This document shows, one piece after another, positions 36,467 to 46,489 of a stretch of DNA of 64,000 nt. The DNA is from Saxidomus purpurata (lineage: Eukaryota; Mollusca; Bivalvia; Venerida; Veneridae). How positions within the stretch are numbered: position 1 is the first letter of the stretch; each line of letters starts with the position of its first letter. Location: assembly GCA_022818135.1 (NCBI GenBank), contig JAFMSR010000003.1, positions 29,291,404 to 29,355,403 of the forward strand, in the 5' to 3' direction. Made by a program: the position numbers and the translations under genes. Below the pieces are notes generated by a model. The model was not told the origin of the DNA. It searched no databases and saw nothing but the letters and a program-made list of their open reading frames with translations.

Positions 36467-36774
36467 TCAGAATATTCTCTCTCTTTTGTTATAAATTCTC
36501 CCTCCTTCCCTGGGTAGACAAGCAAATATTTCAGCATGGTCTATGTCTTTTTTTCTAACATACAACCATTAGATAAAAATATTTAGTCACTACAAACACT
36601 GAAACAGACAATATTTCGTGAAACATGGACAAGATAAATTCACTCACCTCTATTTCTAGAAATTTCTCCACCCAGCATCATGGCATGGTTTTCAGCCGTA
36701 GTCAGTATCACACAACTCACCACATCAGGATACATCAAAGAGACAGCGGTCACAATCACATCATTTCTCAACAT
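36467..36774 (-). CDS. two-exon fragment of an unidentified gene
   Basis: Exon 36774-36648 starts with ATG and reads MLRNDVIVTAVSLMYPDVVS, then CVILTTAENHAMMLGGEISR and NR, ending at a GAG|GTGAGTG donor (phase 1). A second exon, 36540-36467, continues in phase with DHAEIFACLPREGGRIYNKR and a stop. About 200 bases further, at 36,180-36,340, a diverged copy of the second exon reads SAEIFVCLWESEYPGKEGEF, so the last exon seems duplicated and shifted by indels. Composition and splice sites look genuine. I do not recognise the protein. The upstream ATG may just be internal methionine. Confidence 0.4.
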
Positions 36775-37084
36775 ATTTTGTCCTTTTTACTTAGATAGTA
36801 GATTGTTAGTTTTTCAGTCTTCTACAATATGACACCAATTATCTAATTTATTCCGTTGTGGCTAACTAGCAACTAAAGCGTTTTTCTGATTGCCACAATT
36901 AGCACTGTAAAATCGTGCAGCTCGGACTGTCAAGTAAAAAGGCGCGCAAACACTTGTACCAGTTTTGAAAATAGCCACGATTTATTCGTGCAAAATATTT
37001 AATTAGCTATGACAGAGCGATGAGCTGTTGTTGTAAATAGTCGAGGAAGGTGGCGATTTATAACAATAATATGTAATAGATACA

Positions 37085-37252
37085 GTACGAGTTTTGTTGT
37101 AAAAGTGTCTTCTTACAACCATAAGAAGTATACTTTATACACAAGCGCAACAAAATTTTCCGAGGCGAAGCCGAGGACAATTTGGTTGCGCTTGTGTATA
37201 AAATATACTTCTTACGGTTGTAAGATGACATTTTTACAGCAAAACAAGTACA
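37085..37252. repeat. ~168-bp palindrome with GAGGCGAAGCCGAGG tip
   Basis: GTTGTAAAAGTGTCTTCTTA, CAACCATAAGAAGTATACTT and TATACACAAGCGCAAC on the left are mirrored by the right arm with few mismatches. The arms are ~75 bp. The TCTTACAACC word also forms the small hairpin at 40,082. Confidence 0.85.
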
Positions 37253-37629
37253 TGTATCTGACTTATACGACGTTTGATTAGCAAACATGATTCTTGGAAC
37301 ATTTCTTGCAGGATGTATTGAATTTGTGTGGAAAAAGAGCTTTATTAAGCCACTTTTATACGTATAAATCAGTGCTGAACCTACAGATGATATAGAATCG
37401 GCCTAATCTGTTTTGTTTGTTTAAATGTAATTTTTGCACGGGGAATCCGCCCTTGTTTAAGTTGTTAAACGATGTATTCGAAGGAAAAAGGCGAATTCTT
37501 CCTTGGTATGTTTGAATAAATTAAGAATATTTGGAAAGCAAGTGTACGCTTGCAGGCATAGATTACTTCACGGGCCACTTCTGAAAGGTAAATTATATAC
37601 ATTTAAGTAACACAATGCGCTATGCATGT

Positions 37630-38679
37630 ACGTTTGCCTCCGTTATCGAGAGGATCGAGCCGCTGACTTGAAATCACTATGACCACTCAGATTAAGGGTC
37701 ATGAGTTCGAGACCTGCTACCCACCATGTATCTTCATGCGAGAAGTTTAGCATTTTCATGCGGAGAATAGGAAACTGGTTCTTCCCCGGAAGGATAGTTG
37801 GGTAAACTCTGACTGTCCTATAATGTGCAAAGTCATTGTATTGCTATACAAACTTTGACTTTTACAAATGTATTTTTGAGAAAGTAAAATTATACGGAAT
37901 TGAACGAAAACATATATTCAAAACATCAGAACTTGCCTTGATTGTCAACATAAATATTTCCGTCAACCTATGGAATGAACGGAATTGGTTGTATGTTACC
38001 ACAACGCCATAAATGATATTTGCTTACTAAATAATTAGTTTATAAAGGATAATGTCATAGTGATGTGATGGATATATGCATACACAAAAGTTTACGACAA
38101 TATCATGCGTGCAAGTAAGGATATAATCGGAACAGTTACCAGGTTACGTTATCCAATGAATTTTCACAAAACATTGGATTTTTTTTATTTCTGTCAATTT
38201 GTGTGACGTTTTTAACTACTGTTCGTTTTACTCGTTTGTATTGATATCTGCATAAAAACATTTTCTGGTACAAATATGTTTCTGGCGATAACTAGGTAAC
38301 ATCTTTGTATTACCACTTCAAAATAAGGCAAAAAAGTTCCATTCCGTTCTCCCAGCCGACATTATCAGATTATATCTTTTACCCTAATATCTATATAGGT
38401 GTTAATGACTTTCTACTGTTTTATAAGGCCACTTTCAATACTAGTTCAAGTGACGTTTCAGTCTTCTAAAAATATCTGACGTAACGAATCCGATGAGTTG
38501 TGCGCTAAAACTGGTACCAGCAGGTATATTAGAAATGCATGTAGTCTAATAACGCCTTTTTTTCAAATGAAAAGAATAATCTTACAAATAAAAAAATGAA
38601 CTAATATTACATTTTACATATATTTTAAACTTACAGATTTCAGAGTAGCGACATAAGCATTTCTAGCGCTCTTGCTAAT
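37630..38679 (+). repeat. dispersed repeat copy B, with tRNA-like head
   Basis: Matched by 46,490-47,600 in the same orientation and by 18,540-20,290 inverted. Shared phrases include CATATTCAAAACATC/TTGTCAACATAAATAT, GGAATGAACGGAATTGG, GTACAAATATGTTTCTG, GATGAGTTGTGCGCTAAAAC and GCATGTAGTCTAATAACGCC. The repeat resumes at 40,013-40,080 (AAAGCACGTGCAAAGCATGC) after the inserted foldback element. Confidence 0.75.
37640..37730 (+). repeat. tRNA-Ser(UGA)-like SINE head
   Basis: TATCGAGAGGATCGAGCCGC, then CTGACTTGAAATCA (a stem-loop with TGA in the anticodon position), a long variable arm near TGACCACTCAGATTAAGGG, and a B-box-like GAGTTCGAGACC. This is class II tRNA geometry. A TTCCCCGGAAGGATAG body follows. 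It is a retroposon relic rather than a functional tRNA. Confidence 0.55.
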
Positions 38680-40003
38680 ATTTCCGTGAAGTTAGCTCAA
38701 CAAACGACATACGACATTCGACATTCAAAATTTGAATGTTGTGCCAGCACCACATACGACATTCGACATTCAACTTTAAATGTCGTGCCAGCACAACATA
38801 CGACATTCGACATTCAAAATTTGAATGTCGTGCCAGCACAGCATACGACATTCGACATTCAAAATCTACAAAACAGCTTAAGTTTGAATGTCGTGCTAGC
38901 GCGACATACGACATTCGACATTCAGAATTTGAATGTCGTGCCAGCGCGACATACGACATTCAAAATCATCAAAACTGCTCAAGTTTGAATGTCGTGCTAG
39001 CGCGACATACGACATTCGACATTCAAAATCTACAAAACTGCTCAAGTTTGAATGTCGTGCTAGCACGACATACGACATTCGACATTCAAAATCTACAAAA
39101 CAGCTTAAGTTTGAATGTCGTGCTAGCGCGACATACGACATTCACAATTTGAATGTCGTGCCAGCGCGACATACGACATTCAAAATCATCAAAACTGCTC
39201 AAGTTTGAATGTCGTGCTAGCGCGACATACGACATTCGACATTCAAAAATTGAATGTCGTGCCAGCGCGACATACGACACTTGACATTCAAAATCTACAA
39301 AACTGCTCAAGTTTGAATGTCGTGCTAGCGCGACATACGACATTCGACATTCAGATTTCGAATGTCGTGCCAGCGCGACATACGACATTCGACATTCAAA
39401 ATCTACAAAACTGCTCAAGTTTGAATGTCGTGCCAGCACGACATTCGACATTCAAAATCTACAAAACTGCTCAAGTTTGAATGTCGTGCTAGCGCGACAT
39501 ACGACATTCGACATTCAAAATCTACAAAACTGCTCAAGTTTGAATGTCGTGCTAGCACGACATACGACATTCGACATTCAAAATTTGAATATCGTGCCAT
39601 CGCGACATACGACATTCGACATTACAAATCTACAAATCTGCTCAAGTTTGAATGTCGTGCCAGCACGACATACGACATTCGAACATTTGAATGTCGAATA
39701 TCGTATGTCGTGCTGGCACGACATTCAAATTTTGAATGCCGAATGTCGTATGTCGTGCTGGCACGACATTCAAAGTTTCAAATTTAAGCTGTTTGTAGAT
39801 TTTGAATGTCGAATGTCGTATGTCGCGCTAGCACGACATTTAAACTTAAGCAGTTTTGTAGATTTTGAATGTTGAATGTCGTATGTCGTCCTGGCACGAC
39901 ATTCAAACTTTGAATGTCGGATGTCGTATGTCGTGCTGGCACGACATTCAAACTTTGAATGTCGAATGTCGTATGTCGTTTGTTGAGCTAACTTCACGGA
40001 AAT
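38680..40003. mobile_element. 1,324-bp foldback-type element with 9-bp target duplication
   Basis: The ends ATTTCCGTGAAGTTAGCTCA and TGAGCTAACTTCACGGAAAT are perfect inverted repeats that continue inward for about 48 bp. Both sides carry CTTGCTAAT (38,671-38,679 and 40,004-40,012), and the related repeat at 47,575-47,590 has the uninterrupted site CTCTTGCTAATGGCC. The interior is two opposed arms of subrepeats (GAATGTCGTGCCAGCGCGAC, ATACGACATTCGACATTC, with AAAATCTACAAAACTGCTCA spacers), switching orientation near 39,690. Tandem subrepeats in inverted arms plus 9-bp duplications are the hallmark of Drosophila Foldback and of Mutator-type elements. There is no transposase ORF; all ORFs here are repeat read-through. 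Confidence 0.85.
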
Positions 40004-40081
40004 CTTGCTAATCGCTATCAATAAAAGCACGTGCAAAGCATGCGGTTATAACAAGATTATTTGTATAAACAAACGTGTACG

Positions 40082-40113
40082 AAGTGTCCTCTTACAACCG
40101 TAAGAGGACACTT
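40082..40113. repeat. perfect 14-bp hairpin
   Basis: AAGTGTCCTCTTAC - AACC - GTAAGAGGACACTT is fully complementary. It is related to the outer part of the 37,085-37,252 palindrome. Confidence 0.85.
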
Positions 40114-40359
40114 TTTAAATAGCTTTGCTGGGGGTAAAGTCGTATAAGAAATAAGGCACTGCCTAGAATGGGGATTTATCCACACACCGAAACATGTTCA
40201 TGACCTGACTGCTTTTAGTACATTCATAACAGGTCCCTATAACACTGACTTACTGACCCTTCAAAAAGTAAGGATAATCAACTTTATAAGACCAGTCGTC
40301 CTAAGAAGTCTCAAGACTGCTGTTGATAATTAGATCTCAAAATATTGATCAGAAATTAT

Positions 40360-40775
40360 TTTCAAAGTTCCGGTCACTGTAACCTTGACCTATGTCTAGC
40401 TATGACGTCAAACCCAATAGGGATCATCTGCAGTTTGCAGGCAACCATCTGAGCAAGTTTGATGTGACCTGTGAAGTGTTATCAAGGAAAAGCTAATGGA
40501 GGTCACTGCGCTTGTCCTTTGACCCTCAAAACAAAAGGGTTCATCTACATGTTGCACGCAACCTTCTGAGTAAATTGAATGAGAATGACATTACTTGTAA
40601 AGCGATATCAGGGAAGGAAGTCATTGTGTCCTTGACCTTTGACCCGCTGACCCTAAATACAATAGGGATCATTGTCAGGTTGAAGGTTACATTCTGAGCA
40701 AGTTTCATGAAAACTAAATGAAAATTTTGACCTGTAGTGTTATCAAGGAAATGTTTAAGAACAGACAGAAAGATT
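40360..40775. repeat. dispersed repeat with ~115-140-bp internal modules
   Basis: AATAGGGATCATCTGCAG..., AGGCAACCATCTGAGCAAGTT and GTGTTATCAAGGAAA recur in modified form at 40,535 and 40,665. The CCTTGACCTTTGACC wording is common in bivalve repeats. Confidence 0.55.
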
Positions 40776-41877
40776 TGAACCAGAGTCGCCATATAACTTA
40801 GATATGTATCAAGCACAATACTATAGGCCTTCGTTGCTCTGACAATCCTAATACTGGCAGCAATTCAGTGTTTTCCTACAGAAAGATTTATATTCATCAT
40901 GCTATCACTCTGAAAACTGTCTGATAAAGCGCGTCTGAGAACAGCAAGTCAGTGATATGAGAACAAATTTCCTTGTTTCCAAGTCCGAGAGCATCAGATT
41001 TTTCAAGTTCCCTTACTTAAGGATAAGAAAATATAAAAACTTTTGCATATTTATTTGCAGATTTTTTTTACATTTTCTACAGCTCATATATAAATCAATT
41101 TGTTTAAAAACTGAAACAGTCAATCTAAATTAAACATGTAAACTTCATTTAAAAATCAGCAAATAACGGATGCGGAAATTGACAAACCGGCCAGCTGGTC
41201 GGTCTTGCGTCACTACAGTCCATTATCAAGATATGGTTGAAATTCTCTATTCATTTCATGATGAAATTCATGGATGAGATTTATCATTTGATAGATGATC
41301 AAAACCTTATTCCTAGAATTTACATTTAAATTGTATTTATTTATTTCCACTGATAGAGAGTTTATAAATATGTAGATATCTACATGTACACTTTCGTATA
41401 AATTTCTTAATTATCTTAAAATCTCTGAAAAGTTATTCACAATTAATTTTCATTGAGCGATATCTCCAATCTATCAGAGTAAGATCCACAGTTCATTTAC
41501 CTGAAATTGAAAATACAAGTACCATTCATAACTTATAAATTAATATTAGAGTAACAAGTTCCAAAAATTGTAGCACAAGCGACTACTGTTCCTATATCAT
41601 TCAACATAATATAAAAAATATGTGGAAAAGAAGAAACGTAAATCGTTTATATGGGTAGTAAACTCATATCCGGCATAAATGACTTTATAAGTTAGTATCT
41701 TATTTTATGACAAGGATGTTTTCCTATGCTGTTGTGTCGTAAATGATGTAACTTATTTTAACAAGCCTGTCAAATCACATTTCGCCTACAAGTTCAATAA
41801 AGTTTGAATAGTTTTCAAAGAAAATAATGCAACAGTATTAGACTTAAAACAATAATTTGTGTGTCGGAACAATAATT
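40776..41877. other. AT-rich sequence before the gap
   Basis: No gene or repeat recognised. Confidence 0.4.
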
Positions 41878-42377
41878 NNNNNNNNNNNNNNNNNNNNNNN
41901 NNNNNNNNNNNNNNNNNNNNNNNNNNNNNNNNNNNNNNNNNNNNNNNNNNNNNNNNNNNNNNNNNNNNNNNNNNNNNNNNNNNNNNNNNNNNNNNNNNNN
42001 NNNNNNNNNNNNNNNNNNNNNNNNNNNNNNNNNNNNNNNNNNNNNNNNNNNNNNNNNNNNNNNNNNNNNNNNNNNNNNNNNNNNNNNNNNNNNNNNNNNN
42101 NNNNNNNNNNNNNNNNNNNNNNNNNNNNNNNNNNNNNNNNNNNNNNNNNNNNNNNNNNNNNNNNNNNNNNNNNNNNNNNNNNNNNNNNNNNNNNNNNNNN
42201 NNNNNNNNNNNNNNNNNNNNNNNNNNNNNNNNNNNNNNNNNNNNNNNNNNNNNNNNNNNNNNNNNNNNNNNNNNNNNNNNNNNNNNNNNNNNNNNNNNNN
42301 NNNNNNNNNNNNNNNNNNNNNNNNNNNNNNNNNNNNNNNNNNNNNNNNNNNNNNNNNNNNNNNNNNNNNNNNNNNNN
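41878..42377. other. assembly gap, 500 N
   Basis: Exactly 500 consecutive N, a conventional unknown-size scaffold gap. Open frames drawn through it have no meaning. Confidence 0.99.
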
Positions 42378-43150
42378 TTGCGTACAGTATTGTGTTGTGT
42401 GTTCTCCAATAACATGTACACACTTGCTATTCTTATGTGAGACTATGATTCTGTAAAATAGAATGCATTTCAGCAGGCGTTCAGAGTTTGGGTAGCCGCA
42501 CTGGCAGAACAACGTTTAATGTAAGTAAACGCAAATATATTAAGCATACCTAAATTATTAAGGAAATAAATGTATTCGAATTAAAGTTTCTACCACAGAA
42601 ATGTCTCATTTCGTTTCAGCAATTTGGAAAATATGCACCATATATTAAACAATTTCAATAAGTTTATTATTTATTTTATTTCCTTACACCCACCCTGTAC
42701 ACATTCGAAACTCGCCCCCTCACTCCCTCCCAAACATATTTCACACTGGAACTACTTCCGCTAATAATTATACTCCACTCACAAATAGTTTCTCAAATAT
42801 TTTCTAACATGTTCCAATATATACTTTTTCAATCATTTTTGAAATCCATTTTTAAACACATATTCACACAAAACACACACACAATATTTCCCGATGCTCA
42901 ATATGTGCACTATTTTGTACCTCTATCTCTTGGCGTAGTAATTTCAAATTACGTATACATGTAGTAGTGTTGAAGCCAGCAACTACAAAAAAATACAAGC
43001 CCAAAAACAACCGGCGAGTGAAATAGGATACTAGTATAATTTATATGGATATAACTATGACTTAGAAGTGGGTAAGCAAGTCTAGTTTTTTCAATAGATT
43101 GATTTAGATATTAATAATCTATTTCACTTTTGAAAAAAATCATGTCCTAA
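42378..43150. other. AT-rich sequence after the gap
   Basis: No gene recognised. A short AC-rich run (ACACAAAACACACACAC) lies near 42,865. Confidence 0.4.
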
Positions 43151-43154
43151 GAAG

Positions 43155-43260
43155 AATTGGTGGCGCAGTGGTCGAGTGCTTAACGTTCTGTTTTCCCAAT
43201 CCGGAGGGCCCCGGTTAGGATCAATGTCTACAATGGGTATCCTGGCATATGTGTATGTGA
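43155..43260 (+). repeat. tRNA-like SINE head
   Basis: GGTGGCGCAGTGGTCGAGTG is a good A-box/D-arm. CCCGGTTAGGATCAATG is a degraded B-box. Between them lies an anticodon-arm and variable-arm-like stretch. Confidence 0.45.
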
Positions 43261-43379
43261 TTAGATTATACTAATTTATTTTTGCTCGATTATGAAGAAA
43301 AATTGTAGATTATTTTTAGTTTAGTTTTAGTTTAATACTATTTTATTGTTCTATGTACAAATACACGTATAACATTTGG

Positions 43380-43615
43380 TTAGAAACACTTTAAATACAT
43401 TTGACAAATGGATTGGGCCACGAGTTATAGCAACATCAGTAAACGGCCCTCTCCTTGTAGCTTTTCGATTCACTCTCGAGTCCGCTCCCCAGGAAGAACC
43501 AGTACTGGTGCCATATGAGGAAGTACGGTCGTGACCCCAGTGGGGCTCGAACCCCAACCTCCGGGATGAGCGGCCGGCCGACCGACACCTTAACCTTTAC
43601 AACACCGTTCCCCTC
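43380..43615 (-). repeat. tRNA-derived SINE
   Basis: The minus strand reads AGGGGAACGGTGTTGTAAAGG, TTAAGGTGTCGG, CATCCCGGAGG and GGGGTTCGAGCCCCACTGG, i.e. A-box, anticodon region, variable arm and an intact B-box. A body with CTTCCTCATATGGCACCAGT and GGAGCGGACTCGAGAG follows. This matches the layout of molluscan tRNA-derived SINEs. Confidence 0.65.
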
Positions 43616-43796
43616 TAGTAGTAGATATCATAATTTTGGATTAATTTACCGGACCGTCACGCAGAAAAATCTTCTAGTAACGGAAACTAATGAATATAAG
43701 ATATAAAATATCAAAATGAAAGGGCGTGTATATTAATTGTATCTACGCATAATTCGTGCTTCTGTCGTATTTTAAACATCCATTTCATTGAATATT

Positions 43797-43922
43797 GCCA
43801 AGTTCACGCTGCCTGGCTGCTAAGCTGCCAGTCTGCCAAGTTCACGCTGCTACACTGCTAAGCTGCCAGTCTGCCAAGTTCACGCTGCTACGCTGCCAGT
43901 CTGCCAACTTCACGAAAATGTT
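43797..43922. repeat. short array with GCCAAGTTCACGCTGC units
   Basis: GCCAAGTTCACGCTGCTAC and GCTAAGCTGCCAGTCT repeat about three times, and the right edge is GCCAACTTCACGAAAAT. That edge is the inverted counterpart of the foldback terminus ATTTCCGTGAAGTTAGC. Confidence 0.7.
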
Positions 43923-44264
43923 TCATTTTACTGTTTGCATGAAAATAATTAACACACATCATTTTGACAAAATGGTTTTGAAAATTATCGGGCTAAGTGT
44001 ATGCAGAAATATACCACCATAGTTATTAATATGTAAGTATTAATATAATTTTTAATAAAGAAGGGGCACTCTGATTCATTCTTAAACTGCAAAGAGGCAA
44101 ACCGTGAAATAAATATTTTAAGTAAGAATCCGAATATCCCCAAAGCGCAGTACTTTTTTCTATGAAAACTCTAATGTGAAAGAATTGAAAAGATGAGTAT
44201 CTTAAGTATGGAACTTTATAACAAAGCAAAAATTGCCATACAAATTACGCTTCTTCTCAAAATA

Positions 44265-45170
44265 TAAAGTTCATTTCGTTTCCTAGCAACGCGACGTCGA
44301 ATGTCGGAGATGTAAAATCGACGTTTTACATGCATACTTGGTTCAGATATGACCTAACATAATTTTAATAACAACACGTGTTAGCTCCTGCGGAATACGT
44401 ACATTTAAAGGTTTAGATGCTTTATTTGTCAATTTTACCTGCGCGAAACGTTTAATACTGAAAATTCGTCATTTCTTTCACCAGAAATTGTGACTCCCGA
44501 CTAACTTTAAGGTAAGTTTTGGTCAACGGAACGAGATTCAATCAACTAATGACTTACACGGTGAATTAACGTAGATCTAGCAAATAACATCAAAATTCAA
44601 AAAGTGGGGGTCATCGAGGATTTTTTCCACGAAATTGCAATCAAGTCAAGTAAAGTTTGGACATCAAGAAAAATGAACGTTGAGTTATAACGTCGTGCGG
44701 ATTATCGTCAGACGTCATTTTGCGCACCGTTTGAAATTTTCAGTTAGTCGCAATTTGAATGTCAATTAAACTGTGTACAGTTCGGGCTTTGAGTTTATAT
44801 TGACTGACCTAGCGCATTTATGTTTGTCATATAGATTTTAAACTTTTCAATATTAAATAAAACCATTCTGTTTGCAATTTCGTTATAGTAATTGCATTGC
44901 AATTGAAAGATCTGTGTGTGTTTGTAAAACAGTAATAAAACAGTAACCTTTTTTTAATTTCTTCAGTGGTAGGCATATTTCTTAAGTATGTTCATGCTTT
45001 TGCATGATTGTCTGTTATCTTAATCTGCAGACCAAATAATTAAAAAAATCATTAATTAAGATTTTCACAGTTTTATTATCTACAATGTACAACTATATAC
45101 AATAGTAGTCATACAATTTTGAAAACACGCGTGATTATTCTTATTTGAATATTGACAGATTGTAATATTA
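44265..45170. repeat. diverged copy of the 25.4-26.8 kb inverted-repeat element
   Basis: TTCATTTCGTTTCCTAGCAA, CGCGA, GTAAAATCGACGTTTTACAT and TTGGTTCA at 44,270-44,345 match 25,396-25,465. CGCGAAACGTTTAATACTGA recurs at 44,442. TTGAATATTGACAG at 45,147 matches 26,340. Confidence 0.55.
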
Positions 45171-45171
45171 C

Positions 45172-45222
45172 AAGTCAAGTCAAGTCAAGTCAAGTCAAGT
45201 CAAGTCAAGTCAAGTCAAGTCA
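45172..45222 (+). repeat. (CAAGT)n microsatellite
   Basis: About ten perfect copies of the pentanucleotide AAGTC. Confidence 0.95.
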
Positions 45223-45510
45223 AAATCCATTTATCCTCTCATTTTCAATGTGGATATTCGTCTTGTAATCGTCTTTTTAGATGGCCGGACATACACCGAA
45301 AACACGTCTCCCGTCTTCCAGTCTTTTGCAGCGATTTGAAAAATTACATCTTCATATCCTGTAAATTACAGTAAAATAAATATGTACCTAGTACATGTAC
45401 ATCTTATACATACTCATAAAATTACGAAATTAATACAGATATTATAGATAGAATTTAATGTAGCATACAAATTCCGATATTCAGTGCCTTTTTCAAAATA
45501 AAACATTTTG

Positions 45511-45514
45511 CACG

Positions 45515-45573
<59 letters not shown>

Positions 45574-45650
45574 CTGCCTGCGTGCGTGCGTGCGGCGTGC
45601 GTGCGTGCGTGCGTGCGTGCGTGCTGCGGCCGCCTGCCTGCCTGCCTGTG

Positions 45651-45698
<48 letters not shown>

Positions 45699-45700
45699 CG
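45511..45700 (+). repeat. compound (GTGC)n/(CCTG)n microsatellite
   Basis: About 28 GTGC units with two interruptions, then GCGGCCGCCTG and about 15 CCTG units. Cys/Arg-rich frames across it are artefacts. It ends some 25 bases from the end of the exonuclease exon. Confidence 0.95.
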
Positions 45701-45726
45701 TAGAAATTAATCGTAAATACCGCCAC

Positions 45727-46272
45727 CGGTTGTCTCCACATCAAAACACACTAGGTTTCTGGGACTGGAGTCTGTGAAATTTTCTGGTCCTGAATCTAAA
45801 AGAGGTTCTGGAATCAGCGTGACGTCAGGTGCGCTCATTACACGATCGACTGCTGTTTGGTACGTGGCGCAGAATCTCCTTCGTATACGTCTGTTCATTG
45901 CTGAAGAAAACAACAGGTTGTTAATGGCCTTGAAAAAACAGCAATAACCGAATATAACGTATGACAAATAAGAACAAAATCCTATAAAAATTCTTCATGA
46001 TAAAAGTTACTGAGTCAGTAGTTCTAATAATTTTTGATTAAAGATTACTGTACTCTATGGATGATGAAAGTATGATCACGGACTAGAAATAGCTGATAAC
46101 AGATTAACAGACTGTACATGTTAATAATATACCGCTCAATTTTCAGTTCAAGACGCCGTCGTTTATATTCTACATTGTTTTGTGTCTCTTTTCTAAACTC
46201 ACGGGTCCTATCCAACTGTACAAATCGCTGCTCAGTAAACTTGCCAGGAGATAAGTGGTGTTTTTCGTTGAC
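45727..46272 (-). CDS. two exons of a DnaQ-like 3'-5' exonuclease (partial)
   Basis: Exon 46272 to about 46137 follows a TATATTTTAG acceptor and encodes a basic segment (NEKHHLSPGKFTEQRFVQLD, EYKRRRLELKIER). Exon 45890-45727 continues in phase if the acceptor is GAACAG|ACG (an alternative CAG lies at 45,901). It encodes RRFCATYQTAVDRVM, EPLLDSGPENF and NLVCFDVETTG, ending at CCG|GTGGCG. FDVETTG is the Exo I motif of the DEDD/DnaQ family, with metal-binding Asp and Glu. The remaining Exo II/III motifs should lie further left but the microsatellite intervenes, and nothing was found there. A basic leader before such a domain is common in multi-copy, possibly mobile-element-linked exonuclease genes of invertebrates. 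It may be a gene fragment. Confidence 0.5.
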
Positions 46273-46489
46273 CTAAAATATACACGAAAGACATCTGCTA
46301 AATATAGTATTCAATGTTTCTAAACACTTTCAGAGACTTATCATTTACAAGAGGGTCGTGATGGCCCTATATCACTCACCTGAATACAAGTCGGGTGGGC
46401 GTGGTAAACTTTCACTTAAGAGGCATGATTAGAACAAAGTAAGTGGAAGGCCAACAGACAATGTTAGATACCAAATAAGTTATCCTATA

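Noticed and set aside
38675..40036. Long ORFs with ECRASATYDIRHS-type repeats
   Set aside because: They are translations of the foldback subrepeats in several frames and both strands, with no independent coding signal.
41786..42512. 200-residue ORFs
   Set aside because: They pass through 500 N and carry no information.
45493..45777. Cys/Arg/His-rich ORFs (VRACVRACVRAC) as a metallothionein-like gene
   Set aside because: Direct translation of (GTGC)n and (CCTG)n in all frames.
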